Assembly: GCA_018065205.1 (NCBI GenBank)
Contig: JAGHTR010000066.1
Coordinates: 1-35,827, forward strand
Source: Candidatus Colicola caccequi
GTDB lineage: Bacteria; Bacteroidota; Bacteroidia; Bacteroidales; Paludibacteraceae
DNA: 35,827 bases
Reading direction: 5' to 3'
A model generated the notes under the pieces. It worked only from the letters and a program-made list of their open reading frames with translations. It made no database searches and was not told the origin of the DNA. Of the stretch, positions 27,529 through 35,827 are shown in pieces; the first letter of the stretch is position 1; the number at the start of each line of letters is the position of its first letter. A program made the translations under genes and the position numbers.

Positions 27529-28452
27529 ATGAAAAAAATTAGTGCATTAGTGCTTTTGTTGAGTTTGGCTTTTATTAGCGCTCAAGCACAGCATCCGATT
27601 AATTCGTTCTTCGCTCCCGATGGTACTGTTCGTTTGGAGACGCAAGAGTTGACAGAAGCAGCAGATTCTGTGGTTACTATTCAACATCGTACTGAAGATG
27701 TAGTTTGGCGTCGTGATATCTATCGTATCATTGATATGCGTCAAAAACAGAACTACCAGTTGTATTTCCCCGTTGAGCCGGATGATCCGACGTACATGAG
27801 TCTTTATCGCTTAATCGTGGATGCCGTTCAAAATGGAATGACTATCTTCCGTCGTAGCGAGCGTGTGCTTAAACCCGTTCTGTCGATGGAGAATATTGTG
27901 CCTCGTAACGAAATTAAGGACCAATTTATGGTAGGTGGTATCGGTGAATTAGATCGTGAGGATGAGACATCTTATGTCCTCAATTACGATAGTATTGCTG
28001 ATACGTTCTCTTTCCAACCCTATAACTACAACACCTATGTGCGTAACCAACTTAAGTATTTGCTGTATGAAGTGATCTTCTTTGATAAATCAACTTCTCG
28101 TATGTACCGCAAAATCGTAGCCTTAGCTCCGCTACAACCGGACCAGGCATCGGGTGATGAAGAAAGCCCTGCTGAGTTTATGCGTACGTCGGTTAAGTTC
28201 TGGGTTCTGTATGACCAATTACGTCCCTACTTGGCTTCGCATTACCTGATTCCAAGCCAAAACGAGGCTAAGCGTGTAACGTTTGAGGAGTTCTTCGAAA
28301 AGCGTTTGTTCTCGTCTTACATCGTAGGTGAAGGTAATATCTACAATCGTATGATTTTGGATTATTGCCTCACAGAAAAAGATGCTAAGCAAGAGCAAGA
28401 TCGTATCGAATACGAACTGTTGACATTTGAGCAAGACCTCTGGGAATATTAA
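27529..28452 (+). CDS. gldN: T9SS protein GldN/PorN
   Basis: 307 aa; VVWRRDIYRIIDMRQKQNYQLYFP; follows gldM. Confidence 0.93.
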   Translation: MKKISALVLLLSLAFISAQAQHPINSFFAPDGTVRLETQELTEAADSVVTIQHRTEDVVWRRDIYRIIDMRQKQNYQLYFPVEPDDPTYMSLYRLIVDAVQNGMTIFRRSERVLKPVLSMENIVPRNEIKDQFMVGGIGELDREDETSYVLNYDSIADTFSFQPYNYNTYVRNQLKYLLYEVIFFDKSTSRMYRKIVALAPLQPDQASGDEESPAEFMRTSVKFWVLYDQLRPYLASHYLIPSQNEAKRVTFEEFFEKRLFSSYIVGEGNIYNRMILDYCLTEKDAKQEQDRIEYELLTFEQDLWEY

Positions 28453-28460
28453 TATTTATA

Positions 28461-28488
28461 GCAGGCAGGTCACGGACCTGCCTGCTTT
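28461..28488 (+). terminator. Intrinsic terminator after gldN (short T tract)
   Basis: GCAGGCAGGTC-ACG-GACCTGCCTGC perfect 11-bp stem followed by TTTGT. Confidence 0.65.
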
Positions 28489-28515
28489 GTCATACTAACG
28501 GCTCAGGTTATCATC

Positions 28516-29373
28516 GTGAAACATCGGTTTTTTAATATGTATCTCACCACCACCATCAGTATTTCGCTGGTGTTGTTTATGGTGGGTTTGGAAGCGGTGC
28601 TACTGCTATCTGCTCATCAAATACTAAAGCAGGTTAAGCAGAGTGTGACCGTTACGGTTGTATTGACCGAAAAAGCTTCTGAAACCGAGGTAACTCGGTT
28701 GCAGGACTTGTTGGAGACCGCACCTTACTGCCATGATGTAACCTTCGTGTCATCAGAACAGGCATTGCAGGAGCATATAACGCGTTTAGGAGAGGATCCG
28801 CAGAAGTTCTTGGGATACAACCCATTGAGCGCTTCGTTTGAGATGCACCTGAATGCATCCTATGCTCAAAAAGATAGTATAGAAGCGATTGCCGAACAAT
28901 TGGAGCAACTGCCATATATCGATAAGATTGAGCATCCACAGGAAGTGATAAGGATGTTAGACCTGCATGTGGGACAGTTCTCGGTGGTGCTATTGGCGAT
29001 TGCGTTGGTGCTACTATTTATATCGGTGGCTTTGATTGTTAATACGGTGCGTTTGCATGTGTATAGCAAGCGTTTCCTGATTAATACGATGCGTCTGGTA
29101 GGTGCTACCTCTTGGGTGATTCGTGCGCCTTTCGTACGCCGTAATGTGTTGATGGGCTTTGAGGCAGGATTAATTGCTATTGCCGTATTGGCCGGAGCGG
29201 TCTTCTATGCCCATGAACGATTAGGCGTATGGTTATTCGAACTCAATATGGTGAATATTGGTTTTGTGGTGCTATTGGTACTGTTGGGCGGACAGGTAAT
29301 CACTTTTATTGCATCGATGATTGCTACGGGCAAGTATATACGTATGAAAACAGATAAGATGTATGAAATATAA
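28516..29373 (+). CDS. ftsX: Cell division protein FtsX family permease
   Basis: 285 aa, GTG start; four TM topology; NTVRLHVYSKRFLINTMRLVGAT. Confidence 0.9.
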   Translation: MKHRFFNMYLTTTISISLVLFMVGLEAVLLLSAHQILKQVKQSVTVTVVLTEKASETEVTRLQDLLETAPYCHDVTFVSSEQALQEHITRLGEDPQKFLGYNPLSASFEMHLNASYAQKDSIEAIAEQLEQLPYIDKIEHPQEVIRMLDLHVGQFSVVLLAIALVLLFISVALIVNTVRLHVYSKRFLINTMRLVGATSWVIRAPFVRRNVLMGFEAGLIAIAVLAGAVFYAHERLGVWLFELNMVNIGFVVLLVLLGGQVITFIASMIATGKYIRMKTDKMYEI

Positions 29374-29572
29374 TTTAGATAAGATTAACTTGATTTTAAT
29401 TGCCATTTCCATTGTAGTCATTATAGTCGGACTATGTTTAATGGGAGGTGAACCCAGTGGTGAACAGTATAACCCGGATATTTTCTCAACGCGTCGCATC
29501 ACGGTAGGTCCAATGATTTCATTGGCAGGGTTTGTATTAATGATTTTTGCTATCTTATTTAAGAAGAAATGA
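29363..29572 (+). CDS. DUF3098 domain-containing protein
   Basis: 69 aa; LIAISIVVIIVGLCLMGG..YNPDIFSTRRITVGPMISLAGFVLMIFAIL. Confidence 0.85.
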   Translation: MKYNLDKINLILIAISIVVIIVGLCLMGGEPSGEQYNPDIFSTRRITVGPMISLAGFVLMIFAILFKKK

Positions 29573-30372
29573 GTTGGTTTCAAGCACTTATACTTGGTAT
29601 CATCCAAGGATTAACAGAGTTTCTTCCTGTGTCCTCGTCAGGTCACCTTACCATTGGTCAAACGCTCTTAGGCGTTGAGTTCGCAGATGGAGATATGCTA
29701 TTTTTTGATGTGCTCGTACATGCTGCTACGGTATGCTCAACGCTGTTGGTGTTGTGGAAGGAAGTGGCGTGGATAATGAAAGGTACGTTTACTACACCCG
29801 CATGGAACGCCGAGAAACAGTATGCCGGTAAGATTATCCTATCGATGGTTCCTGTTTTTATTGTAGGTATGTTTTTTAAGGACCAAGTGGAGGCCATCTT
29901 CGGTCACGGCATCGTCGTAGTTGGTGTATGCTTGATACTGACCGCTTGTTTACTCACTTTTGCCCATTACGCTAAGCCTCGTACCAAAGAACAGATTGGC
30001 TGGTGGGATAGTTTGATTATAGGTATCGGACAAGCGTGTGCGGTACTGCCCGGACTCAGCCGCAGTGGAACGACGATTGCTACCGGACTGATTTTAGGTA
30101 ATAAGAAAGAACAAGTGGCGCAGTTCTCCTTTCTTATGGTCCTTGTGCCTATCCTGGGAGAGACGTTCCTCAATATATTGGATATCCTGCAAGGCGAAGT
30201 GGTAACGGGCCTCACATGGACGGTGATGTTGGTGGGGTTTGTGAGTGCCTTTGTGGTAGGCGCAGCCGCTTGTAAATGGATGATAGCCATTGTGAAACGA
30301 CAAAAACTAATCTATTTCGCGATATATTGCTTACTGATGGGTGGGTTTGCATTGTGTTATGGACTTTGTTGA
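29569..30372 (+). CDS. uppP: Undecaprenyl-diphosphate phosphatase
   Basis: 267 aa; GIIQGLTEFLPVSSSGHL, LPGLSRSGTTIATGL. Confidence 0.95.
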   Translation: MSWFQALILGIIQGLTEFLPVSSSGHLTIGQTLLGVEFADGDMLFFDVLVHAATVCSTLLVLWKEVAWIMKGTFTTPAWNAEKQYAGKIILSMVPVFIVGMFFKDQVEAIFGHGIVVVGVCLILTACLLTFAHYAKPRTKEQIGWWDSLIIGIGQACAVLPGLSRSGTTIATGLILGNKKEQVAQFSFLMVLVPILGETFLNILDILQGEVVTGLTWTVMLVGFVSAFVVGAAACKWMIAIVKRQKLIYFAIYCLLMGGFALCYGLC

Positions 30373-31048
30373 GGGGGAAATAATCGGTTTTGATAAACCA
30401 TATCGTTGGACATCCTTTGATGTGGTGGGTAAGTCGCGGTGGCTGTTGTGCCATAAGTTAGGCACTAAGAAACTGAAGGTCGGTCATACCGGCACCTTGG
30501 ATCCGTTAGCCACCGGTGTCGTAGTTGTTTGTACCGGCAAGAAAACTAAACTCATTGATGCTCTTCAGCAGCATATCAAGGAATATGTGGCTACCCTACA
30601 ATTAGGTGCTACAACGCCCAGTTATGACTTGGAAAAGCCCATTGACCGGACCTATCCGACCAATCATATAACGCGCGAGTTAATCGACCAAGTCATTCCT
30701 ACTTTCTTGGGCGAACAATGGCAAGTTCCACCAATCTTCTCGGCCGTTAAGGTGGATGGTAAGCGGGCGTATGAACTGGCGCGAAAAGGGCAGGAAGTGG
30801 AACTCAAACCTAAGTTGCTCAAGATAGATGAGATAGAGGTGCTATCCTTTGATCCGGCTTTGATGCAACTACAGATACGCGTGGTATGCTCCAAAGGAAC
30901 GTATATACGCGCTTTGGCTCGAGATATAGGCGAACGATTAGATAGTGGTGCCCATCTGATTGCGTTGCGTCGCATACGGGTAGGGGATATACGAGTGGAG
31001 GACTGCATCAGTTTTGAACAGTTTGAACAAATCATTAATCAGCAATAA
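30359..31048 (+). CDS. truB: tRNA pseudouridine(55) synthase
   Basis: Likely start MDFVEGEIIGFDKPYRWTS at 30359; KVGHTGTLDPLATGVVVVCTGKKTK, KGTYIRALARDIG. Confidence 0.95.
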   Translation: MDFVEGEIIGFDKPYRWTSFDVVGKSRWLLCHKLGTKKLKVGHTGTLDPLATGVVVVCTGKKTKLIDALQQHIKEYVATLQLGATTPSYDLEKPIDRTYPTNHITRELIDQVIPTFLGEQWQVPPIFSAVKVDGKRAYELARKGQEVELKPKLLKIDEIEVLSFDPALMQLQIRVVCSKGTYIRALARDIGERLDSGAHLIALRRIRVGDIRVEDCISFEQFEQIINQQ

Positions 31049-31063
31049 TAAAAAAATATCTAT

Positions 31064-32191
31064 ATGAATCATTTTGACCAATACAACATGAAGCTTAGTC
31101 AGTTCAAGTTCCGTCTGCCGGAAGAACTGATTGCCCAGTATCCTAGTCCTTATCGTGAAGATGCACGTTTGATGGTGCTGCATAGAAAAAGTGGCGAGAT
31201 TGAGCATAAATTAGTGCGTGATATGGTTGCTTACTTTGGTGAAGGCGATGTGTTTGTTTTCAATGATACTAAGGTGTTCCCCGCTCGTTTGTATGCCAAG
31301 AAAGAGAAGACGATGGCCAACATCGAGATTTTCTTGCTGCGCGAGTTGAACCATAACCTGCGTTACTGGGATGTGTTAGTGGATCCCGCTCGTAAGATTC
31401 GTATTGGTAATAAACTGTTCTTGGACGAAGATACAACTATCGTGGGTGAGGTGATCGATAATACTACCTCTCGCGGACGTACCATCCGTTTCCTTACGGA
31501 CTACGATAACTCTGAGTTCAAACAGTATTTGTATAGTTTAGGTAACATGCCATTGCCTAAGTATATCCGTCGTCCGATGGAAGAGGATACCAAGGTAGAG
31601 TTTGAAAAGGTCTTTCCCGATATGACGGTAGACGAGTTGGATGAGGAACGTTACCAAACCGTCTTTGCCGATAAGATAGGTGCCGTAGCTGCTCCTGCTG
31701 CCGGCTTGCACTTCTCCAAGCAGTTGCTTAAACGCTTAGAGATAGTAGGTGCTGAAATCGAGTTCGTCACTTCGCACATGTCGTTAGGTAATTTCCGCGC
31801 GATTGATGTGGAGGACCTCACTAAGCATAAGATGGAATCGGAGCAGTTTATGATTCCTCAAAAGACAGCAGACGCTATTACTAAGGCACATTCTAACCAA
31901 ACACGTGTTTGTGCCGTCGGCACCGAGGTCATGCGGGCAATGGAGCACGTGGCAGGCATAGATGGTCAGATTAAACCATACGATGGTTGGACCAATAAGT
32001 TCATCTTCCCGCCGTATGACTTCACGGTAGCCAATGCTTTCTTTGTTAATTTCTACTTCCCACAATCGCCCCAACTGCTGATGGTGGCTGCTTTTGGTGG
32101 ATTTGAGAACACCATGCGGGCTTATAATGAAGCCGTTGAGCAAGGCTATCGCTTTGGCGATTATGGTGATGCTATGCTCATTGTGGACTAA
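31064..32191 (+). CDS. queA: tRNA preQ1(34) S-adenosylmethionine ribosyltransferase-isomerase
   Basis: 375 aa (or start MKLSQFKF at 31088); [44 protein letters not shown]. Confidence 0.94.
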   Translation: MNHFDQYNMKLSQFKFRLPEELIAQYPSPYREDARLMVLHRKSGEIEHKLVRDMVAYFGEGDVFVFNDTKVFPARLYAKKEKTMANIEIFLLRELNHNLRYWDVLVDPARKIRIGNKLFLDEDTTIVGEVIDNTTSRGRTIRFLTDYDNSEFKQYLYSLGNMPLPKYIRRPMEEDTKVEFEKVFPDMTVDELDEERYQTVFADKIGAVAAPAAGLHFSKQLLKRLEIVGAEIEFVTSHMSLGNFRAIDVEDLTKHKMESEQFMIPQKTADAITKAHSNQTRVCAVGTEVMRAMEHVAGIDGQIKPYDGWTNKFIFPPYDFTVANAFFVNFYFPQSPQLLMVAAFGGFENTMRAYNEAVEQGYRFGDYGDAMLIVD

Positions 32192-32856
32192 TGAATGTGC
32201 AGATAGAGGACAGCTGGAAACAAGTACTGCAACCGGAGTTTGATAAGCCGTACTTTGATATACTCACTTCTTTTGTGCGACGTGAGTATGCTACTAAGCA
32301 GTGTTTTCCTCCGGGTAACCTCATCTTCAATGCCTTTAACTCGTGCCCTTTTGACAGGGTGCGGGTTGTTATTATAGGTCAGGATCCCTATCACGATGTA
32401 GGACAGGCGCACGGACTATGTTTCTCGGTGAATGAAGGCATAACTATCCCGCCTTCGTTGGAGAATATCTATAAGGAATTGCACCGCGACTTAGGGCTGC
32501 CAATCCCCTCTTCCGGTAACCTGCAGCATTGGGCGGATCAAGGGGTGCTGCTACTCAATGCCACCCTTACCGTGGAAGCCCATCATCCCGGTAGTCATCA
32601 GAATAAAGGCTGGGAGGAACTGACCGATGCTGCTATCCAGGCTCTTAATACGCAGCGAGAACATATTGTTTATATGCTATGGGGCAGTTATGCTCAGCGT
32701 AAAGGGCAGTTCATAGACCGCCGTAAGAACCTCGTTCTAACCGCTCCGCACCCCAGTCCCCTTAGTGCCTATCGCGGCTTCATCGGATGCGGGCATTTCT
32801 CGGCGGCAAATGATTACCTCATCAAACACGGACAATCTCCGATTGTTTGGCTATAA
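32191..32856 (+). CDS. ung: Uracil-DNA glycosylase
   Basis: 221 aa; [62 protein letters not shown] overlap with queA. Confidence 0.97.
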   Translation: MNVQIEDSWKQVLQPEFDKPYFDILTSFVRREYATKQCFPPGNLIFNAFNSCPFDRVRVVIIGQDPYHDVGQAHGLCFSVNEGITIPPSLENIYKELHRDLGLPIPSSGNLQHWADQGVLLLNATLTVEAHHPGSHQNKGWEELTDAAIQALNTQREHIVYMLWGSYAQRKGQFIDRRKNLVLTAPHPSPLSAYRGFIGCGHFSAANDYLIKHGQSPIVWL

Positions 32857-32866
32857 TCCTAATGAT

Positions 32867-35176
32867 ATGAAACGACTCCTACTCATAGATGCTTATGCGA
32901 TGATTTATCGCGCGTACTACGCATTCATCCGCGTGCCACGCATGAACTCCAAAGGCGAGAACACCAGTGCTATTTATGGCTTTGTGACTACTTTAGAGGA
33001 CCTCTTGCGTAAACTTAAACCGACGCATGTGGGAGTGGCTTTTGACCCTCATGGACCTACCTTCCGGCATGAGGCTTTTGAGGCGTATAAGGCGCAGCGC
33101 GAAGAGACTCCTGAGGACATCCGTCGGGCGGTGCCAATCATCAAGGATATCCTATCTGCCATGAATATTCCTGCCTTGGAGGTGCAAGGCTTTGAGGCAG
33201 ATGATGTGGTAGGTACATTAGCCGGTAAGGCGGAGCAGGCAGGATTTGAGGTCTTTATGGCGACGCCTGATAAGGACTATGGCCAGTTAGTTACGGAGCA
33301 TGTGCTGCAATACCGTCCACGGCATACCGGTGGTTTTGAACAATTGGGTCCTAAGGAAGTATGCGATAAGTATGGTATTGAGCATACCAAGCAGGTCATT
33401 GACTTATTAGGACTGATGGGTGATGCCAGCGATAATATACCCGGATGCAAAGGGGTAGGCGAGAAGACTGCCGTCAGTCTCATTCAGCAGTTTGGCAGCA
33501 TAGAAGAGTTACTGACTCGCACCAATGAACTCAAGGGTGCGCTGAAGGATAAAGTGGAGAGTCAGGCGGAAGCCATCCGCTTCTCTAAGTTCTTGGCTAC
33601 CATCCGCACCGATGTGCCGATTGACTTGGATGAGACGGCGCTGACTATCCACGAGAAAGACTGGTCTCGTTTGGCTCCTATCTACCAGCAGTTAGAGTTC
33701 AATTCGCTTATCAAGGGGGCTGTCTCTTCTGCTCCTGCTGTAGCCAAAACCTCCAAATCAACGTCCAAACCGGCTGAGGCTACGTTGGACTTGTTTGCCG
33801 ACATTGAATCCCCTGCAACCACGATGCAACCGGATGCTCCTTCTTATGACACGATAGAGAACCGCCTGTGCGCTTATCTGCTGAATCCGGAGGTGTCGTT
33901 CAATCCTCATATTGAACCGGATTGGAAGGCACTCAAGGCCGATGCTGCTTTGTGGAATTTATATAACGAAGTGGAACTGCCGCTGGTACAAGTATTGCGC
34001 AATATGGAGCAAGCCGGCGTGCGATTTGATGTGGATATACTGCGTGAGGCAGAGGTGGAATTAGGCAATGAACTCAATGCCTTAGAGCAAGAGATATATG
34101 CGTTATCACAAGAGCCTTTTAATATCAATTCGCCTTCTCAGGTGGGTGAGGTGCTGTTTGATAAGATGCATTTGGACGATAAGGCGAAGCGAGGCAAGAC
34201 CGGCAAGTACTCCACGTCCGAGGAAGTGTTGCAGGCGCTTAAAGAGAAACATCCTATTGTAGGTAAGATATTGGATTATCGCGAACTCAAGAAACTCATC
34301 TCTACGTATATATCCACGTTGCCGTCCTATATCAATCCTCAAACGGGTAAGATCCATACTACGTATAATCAGACGGTGACGGCTACGGGACGTCTGTCCT
34401 CATCCAATCCTAACCTACAGAACCTGCCTATACGTTCCGAACGGGGTCAGTTGATACGTCGAGCCGTCATTGCGGACGAAGGCTGTATGATAGTGAGTGC
34501 CGATTACTCGCAAATCGAGTTGCGACTGATGGCGCACATGTCCCAAGATGAACATTTATTATCGGCTTTCCGTAAAGGTCAGGATGTTCATGCTGCTACA
34601 GCGGCTAAGATATTCCATAAAGCCATTGAGGACGTGACTAAAGAGGAACGCCGCCGTGCTAAGACGGCTAATTTTGGTATCATCTATGGCATATCGGCAT
34701 TCGGTTTGGCGCAACAATTAGATTGCCCCCGCAGCGAAGCAAAGGCACTGATTGATGGGTACTTTGAGGCATTCCCTAAGGTGATTGATTTTATTGAAAA
34801 ACAAAAGACTTTTGCTCGTGAGAAAGGCTATGTAGAGACCCTCTTTGGACGCAAACGCTACCTGCCGGATATCCTTAGCCATAACTCGGTGGTGCGCAGT
34901 TTTGCGGAGCGTAATGCGGTGAATGCACCTATCCAGGGCACGGCTGCCGATATCATCAAGATGGCGATGGTCAATATCGCTAAACGACTCCAATCGGAGG
35001 GACTGCAGGCACAGATGATTATGCAGGTGCATGACGAGTTGAATTTCAATGTCCCTCAGTCCGAAGTGGATACAGTCCGTGCTATTGTAGTGGATGAAAT
35101 GCAGAATGTAGTCCATCTGTCCGTCCCGCTCATCGCCGAATGTGGCATTGGGCATAACTGGCTTGAGGCTCATTAA
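32867..35176 (+). CDS. polA: DNA polymerase I lacking a recognisable 3'-5' exonuclease domain
   Basis: Likely start MKRLLLIDAYAMIYRAYYA at 32867, 769 aa; 5' nuclease motifs (GFEADDVVGTLA, TPDKDYGQLV, GDASDNIPGCKGVGEKTA) and pol motifs (TATGRLSSSNPNLQNLPIR, VSADYSQIELRLMAH, RRRAKTANFGIIYGISAFGLA, MQVHDEL). Confidence 0.95.
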   Translation: MKRLLLIDAYAMIYRAYYAFIRVPRMNSKGENTSAIYGFVTTLEDLLRKLKPTHVGVAFDPHGPTFRHEAFEAYKAQREETPEDIRRAVPIIKDILSAMNIPALEVQGFEADDVVGTLAGKAEQAGFEVFMATPDKDYGQLVTEHVLQYRPRHTGGFEQLGPKEVCDKYGIEHTKQVIDLLGLMGDASDNIPGCKGVGEKTAVSLIQQFGSIEELLTRTNELKGALKDKVESQAEAIRFSKFLATIRTDVPIDLDETALTIHEKDWSRLAPIYQQLEFNSLIKGAVSSAPAVAKTSKSTSKPAEATLDLFADIESPATTMQPDAPSYDTIENRLCAYLLNPEVSFNPHIEPDWKALKADAALWNLYNEVELPLVQVLRNMEQAGVRFDVDILREAEVELGNELNALEQEIYALSQEPFNINSPSQVGEVLFDKMHLDDKAKRGKTGKYSTSEEVLQALKEKHPIVGKILDYRELKKLISTYISTLPSYINPQTGKIHTTYNQTVTATGRLSSSNPNLQNLPIRSERGQLIRRAVIADEGCMIVSADYSQIELRLMAHMSQDEHLLSAFRKGQDVHAATAAKIFHKAIEDVTKEERRRAKTANFGIIYGISAFGLAQQLDCPRSEAKALIDGYFEAFPKVIDFIEKQKTFAREKGYVETLFGRKRYLPDILSHNSVVRSFAERNAVNAPIQGTAADIIKMAMVNIAKRLQSEGLQAQMIMQVHDELNFNVPQSEVDTVRAIVVDEMQNVVHLSVPLIAECGIGHNWLEAH

Positions 35177-35189
35177 ATGAATTTGTATT

Positions 35190-35438
35190 AATATTTCCGC
35201 ACAGCGGTGGAAATCTATAATGGTGAACATGGCCGTATGTGTAACGGCAATCAACCCGGGCGAACTTGCCGCTCCGACGAAGTGCGTCTAAAGTTCGTGA
35301 CCATTTCGGGACCACATGCAGCTAGCGGAAGCCCCACCTAACCCCCGCCCAAACCGGCCAAAATCCTTGCTTTTCGTGGGCTTTGTGTTAGGCTTAGAAG
35401 ATCAAAAATGGCAATTTCTACCCGAAGTTGTCATTTTT
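35190..35438 (+). ncRNA. Candidate structured ncRNA (possibly 6S-like), boundaries approximate
   Basis: Intergenic GC-rich block after polA with long-range pairings (GGTG/CACC, TGGC/GCTA, GTATGTG/CACATGC; GGCAA/TTGCC; ACGAA/TTCGT; CCTAAC/GTTAGG) ending in a terminator. GGTGAACATG...GCGGAAGCC resembles the E. coli 6S segment GGTGAGCATG...GAGAAGCC. No convincing ORF. Confidence 0.4.
35404..35438 (+). terminator. Intrinsic terminator-like hairpin
   Basis: AAAAATGGCAA ... TTGTCATTTTT 11-bp stem (one G-U) with T-run. Confidence 0.7.
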
Positions 35439-35663
35439 ATTTGCATATATGCAAAAAAAATGTGTAATTCGGCACTCCCTTGCTCGTAAACTCGCAATTC
35501 CTCCGAATGGTAGTCCTCACCTTTATTAAAATGCGCAAGTAAAGAGCAAAAAGGCAGAAGCCTCATATTGTCTATTTTGTGATAGTCTATTGTGAGTAAA
35601 CTCCCATATCCTACCTTAAAATATACAACAATAAGATTAAAATCTTATTTTTTGCTCTTAATA

Positions 35664-35695
35664 TTTGCGCATTCCAAATTTTTGTTGTATATTTG
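35664..35695 (+). promoter_or_regulatory. Bacteroidetes-type promoter for the terminal lipoprotein gene
   Basis: TTTG (35664-35667) N20 TATATTTG (35688-35695). Confidence 0.7.
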
Positions 35696-35731
35696 CAGCG
35701 CAAAAGGAATCTGAGTACTGAAAACTAAACA

Positions 35732-35827
35732 ATGAAAAAAGTATTTCTTTACATAAGTGTACTGCTATTCGTGGCATGTAAGGACTACAATCCTGTCGAA
35801 AGAACAGATAAACCATATTGTCCCCAA
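35732..35827 (+). CDS. N-terminal fragment of a lipoprotein (3' end outside window)
   Basis: MKKVFLYISVLLFVACKDYNPVERTDKPYCP...; signal peptide with lipobox LFVAC; promoter upstream. Confidence 0.7.
   Translation, partial: MKKVFLYISVLLFVACKDYNPVERTDKPYCPQ

Noticed and set aside
22484-28452. T9SS operon as a novel secretion system
   Set aside because: Gene content and order (porP, gldK, L, M, N) match the known type IX secretion core.
32765-32866. N-terminal extension of PolA ([10 protein letters not shown]...)
   Set aside because: It overlaps the ung 3' end in another frame; MKRLLLIDAYAMIYRAYYA is the standard PolA N-terminus.
34718-35315. Antisense ORFs over the polA 3' end and the downstream intergenic region
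   Set aside because: No recognisable domain; overlap polA and the candidate ncRNA.

Overview
Chromosomal segment typical of Bacteroidales (TTTG-N19/20-TAnnTTTG promoters, complete T9SS porP/gldKLMN operon). No phage, transposon or CRISPR array seen. Main contents, left to right: OmpA-like porin and a CAU-anticodon tRNA; pta-ackA-GH13-ubiA-maf operon; polyprenyl synthetase and aroC (minus); PCMD-like protein and GT2; DUF3467-nucleoside phosphorylase-M49 peptidase-aroA operon; ssrA-(sigma54-type regulator)-lptE-secG operon (minus); tRNA-Arg; vWA-like lipoprotein, methyltransferase and cob(I)alamin adenosyltransferase; T9SS operon; ftsX-DUF3098-uppP-truB-queA-ung-polA; and a long intergenic region with a candidate structured ncRNA. 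Most unusual observations: (1) one ORF joining a complete-looking but compact EPSP synthase (AroA) to a membrane GT2 glycosyltransferase; (2) a lipoprotein whose vWA domain appears circularly permuted, with the DxSxS strand/helix at the extreme C-terminus; (3) a PolA (about 769 aa) that has lost essentially the whole 3'-5' exonuclease domain; (4) a strong intrinsic terminator for secG embedded antisense in the aroA-GT coding sequence; (5) divergent promoters whose -33 boxes form one palindrome; (6) a regulator start codon 2 nt after the mature tmRNA 3' end. All family calls are by eye from motifs; no database search was run.
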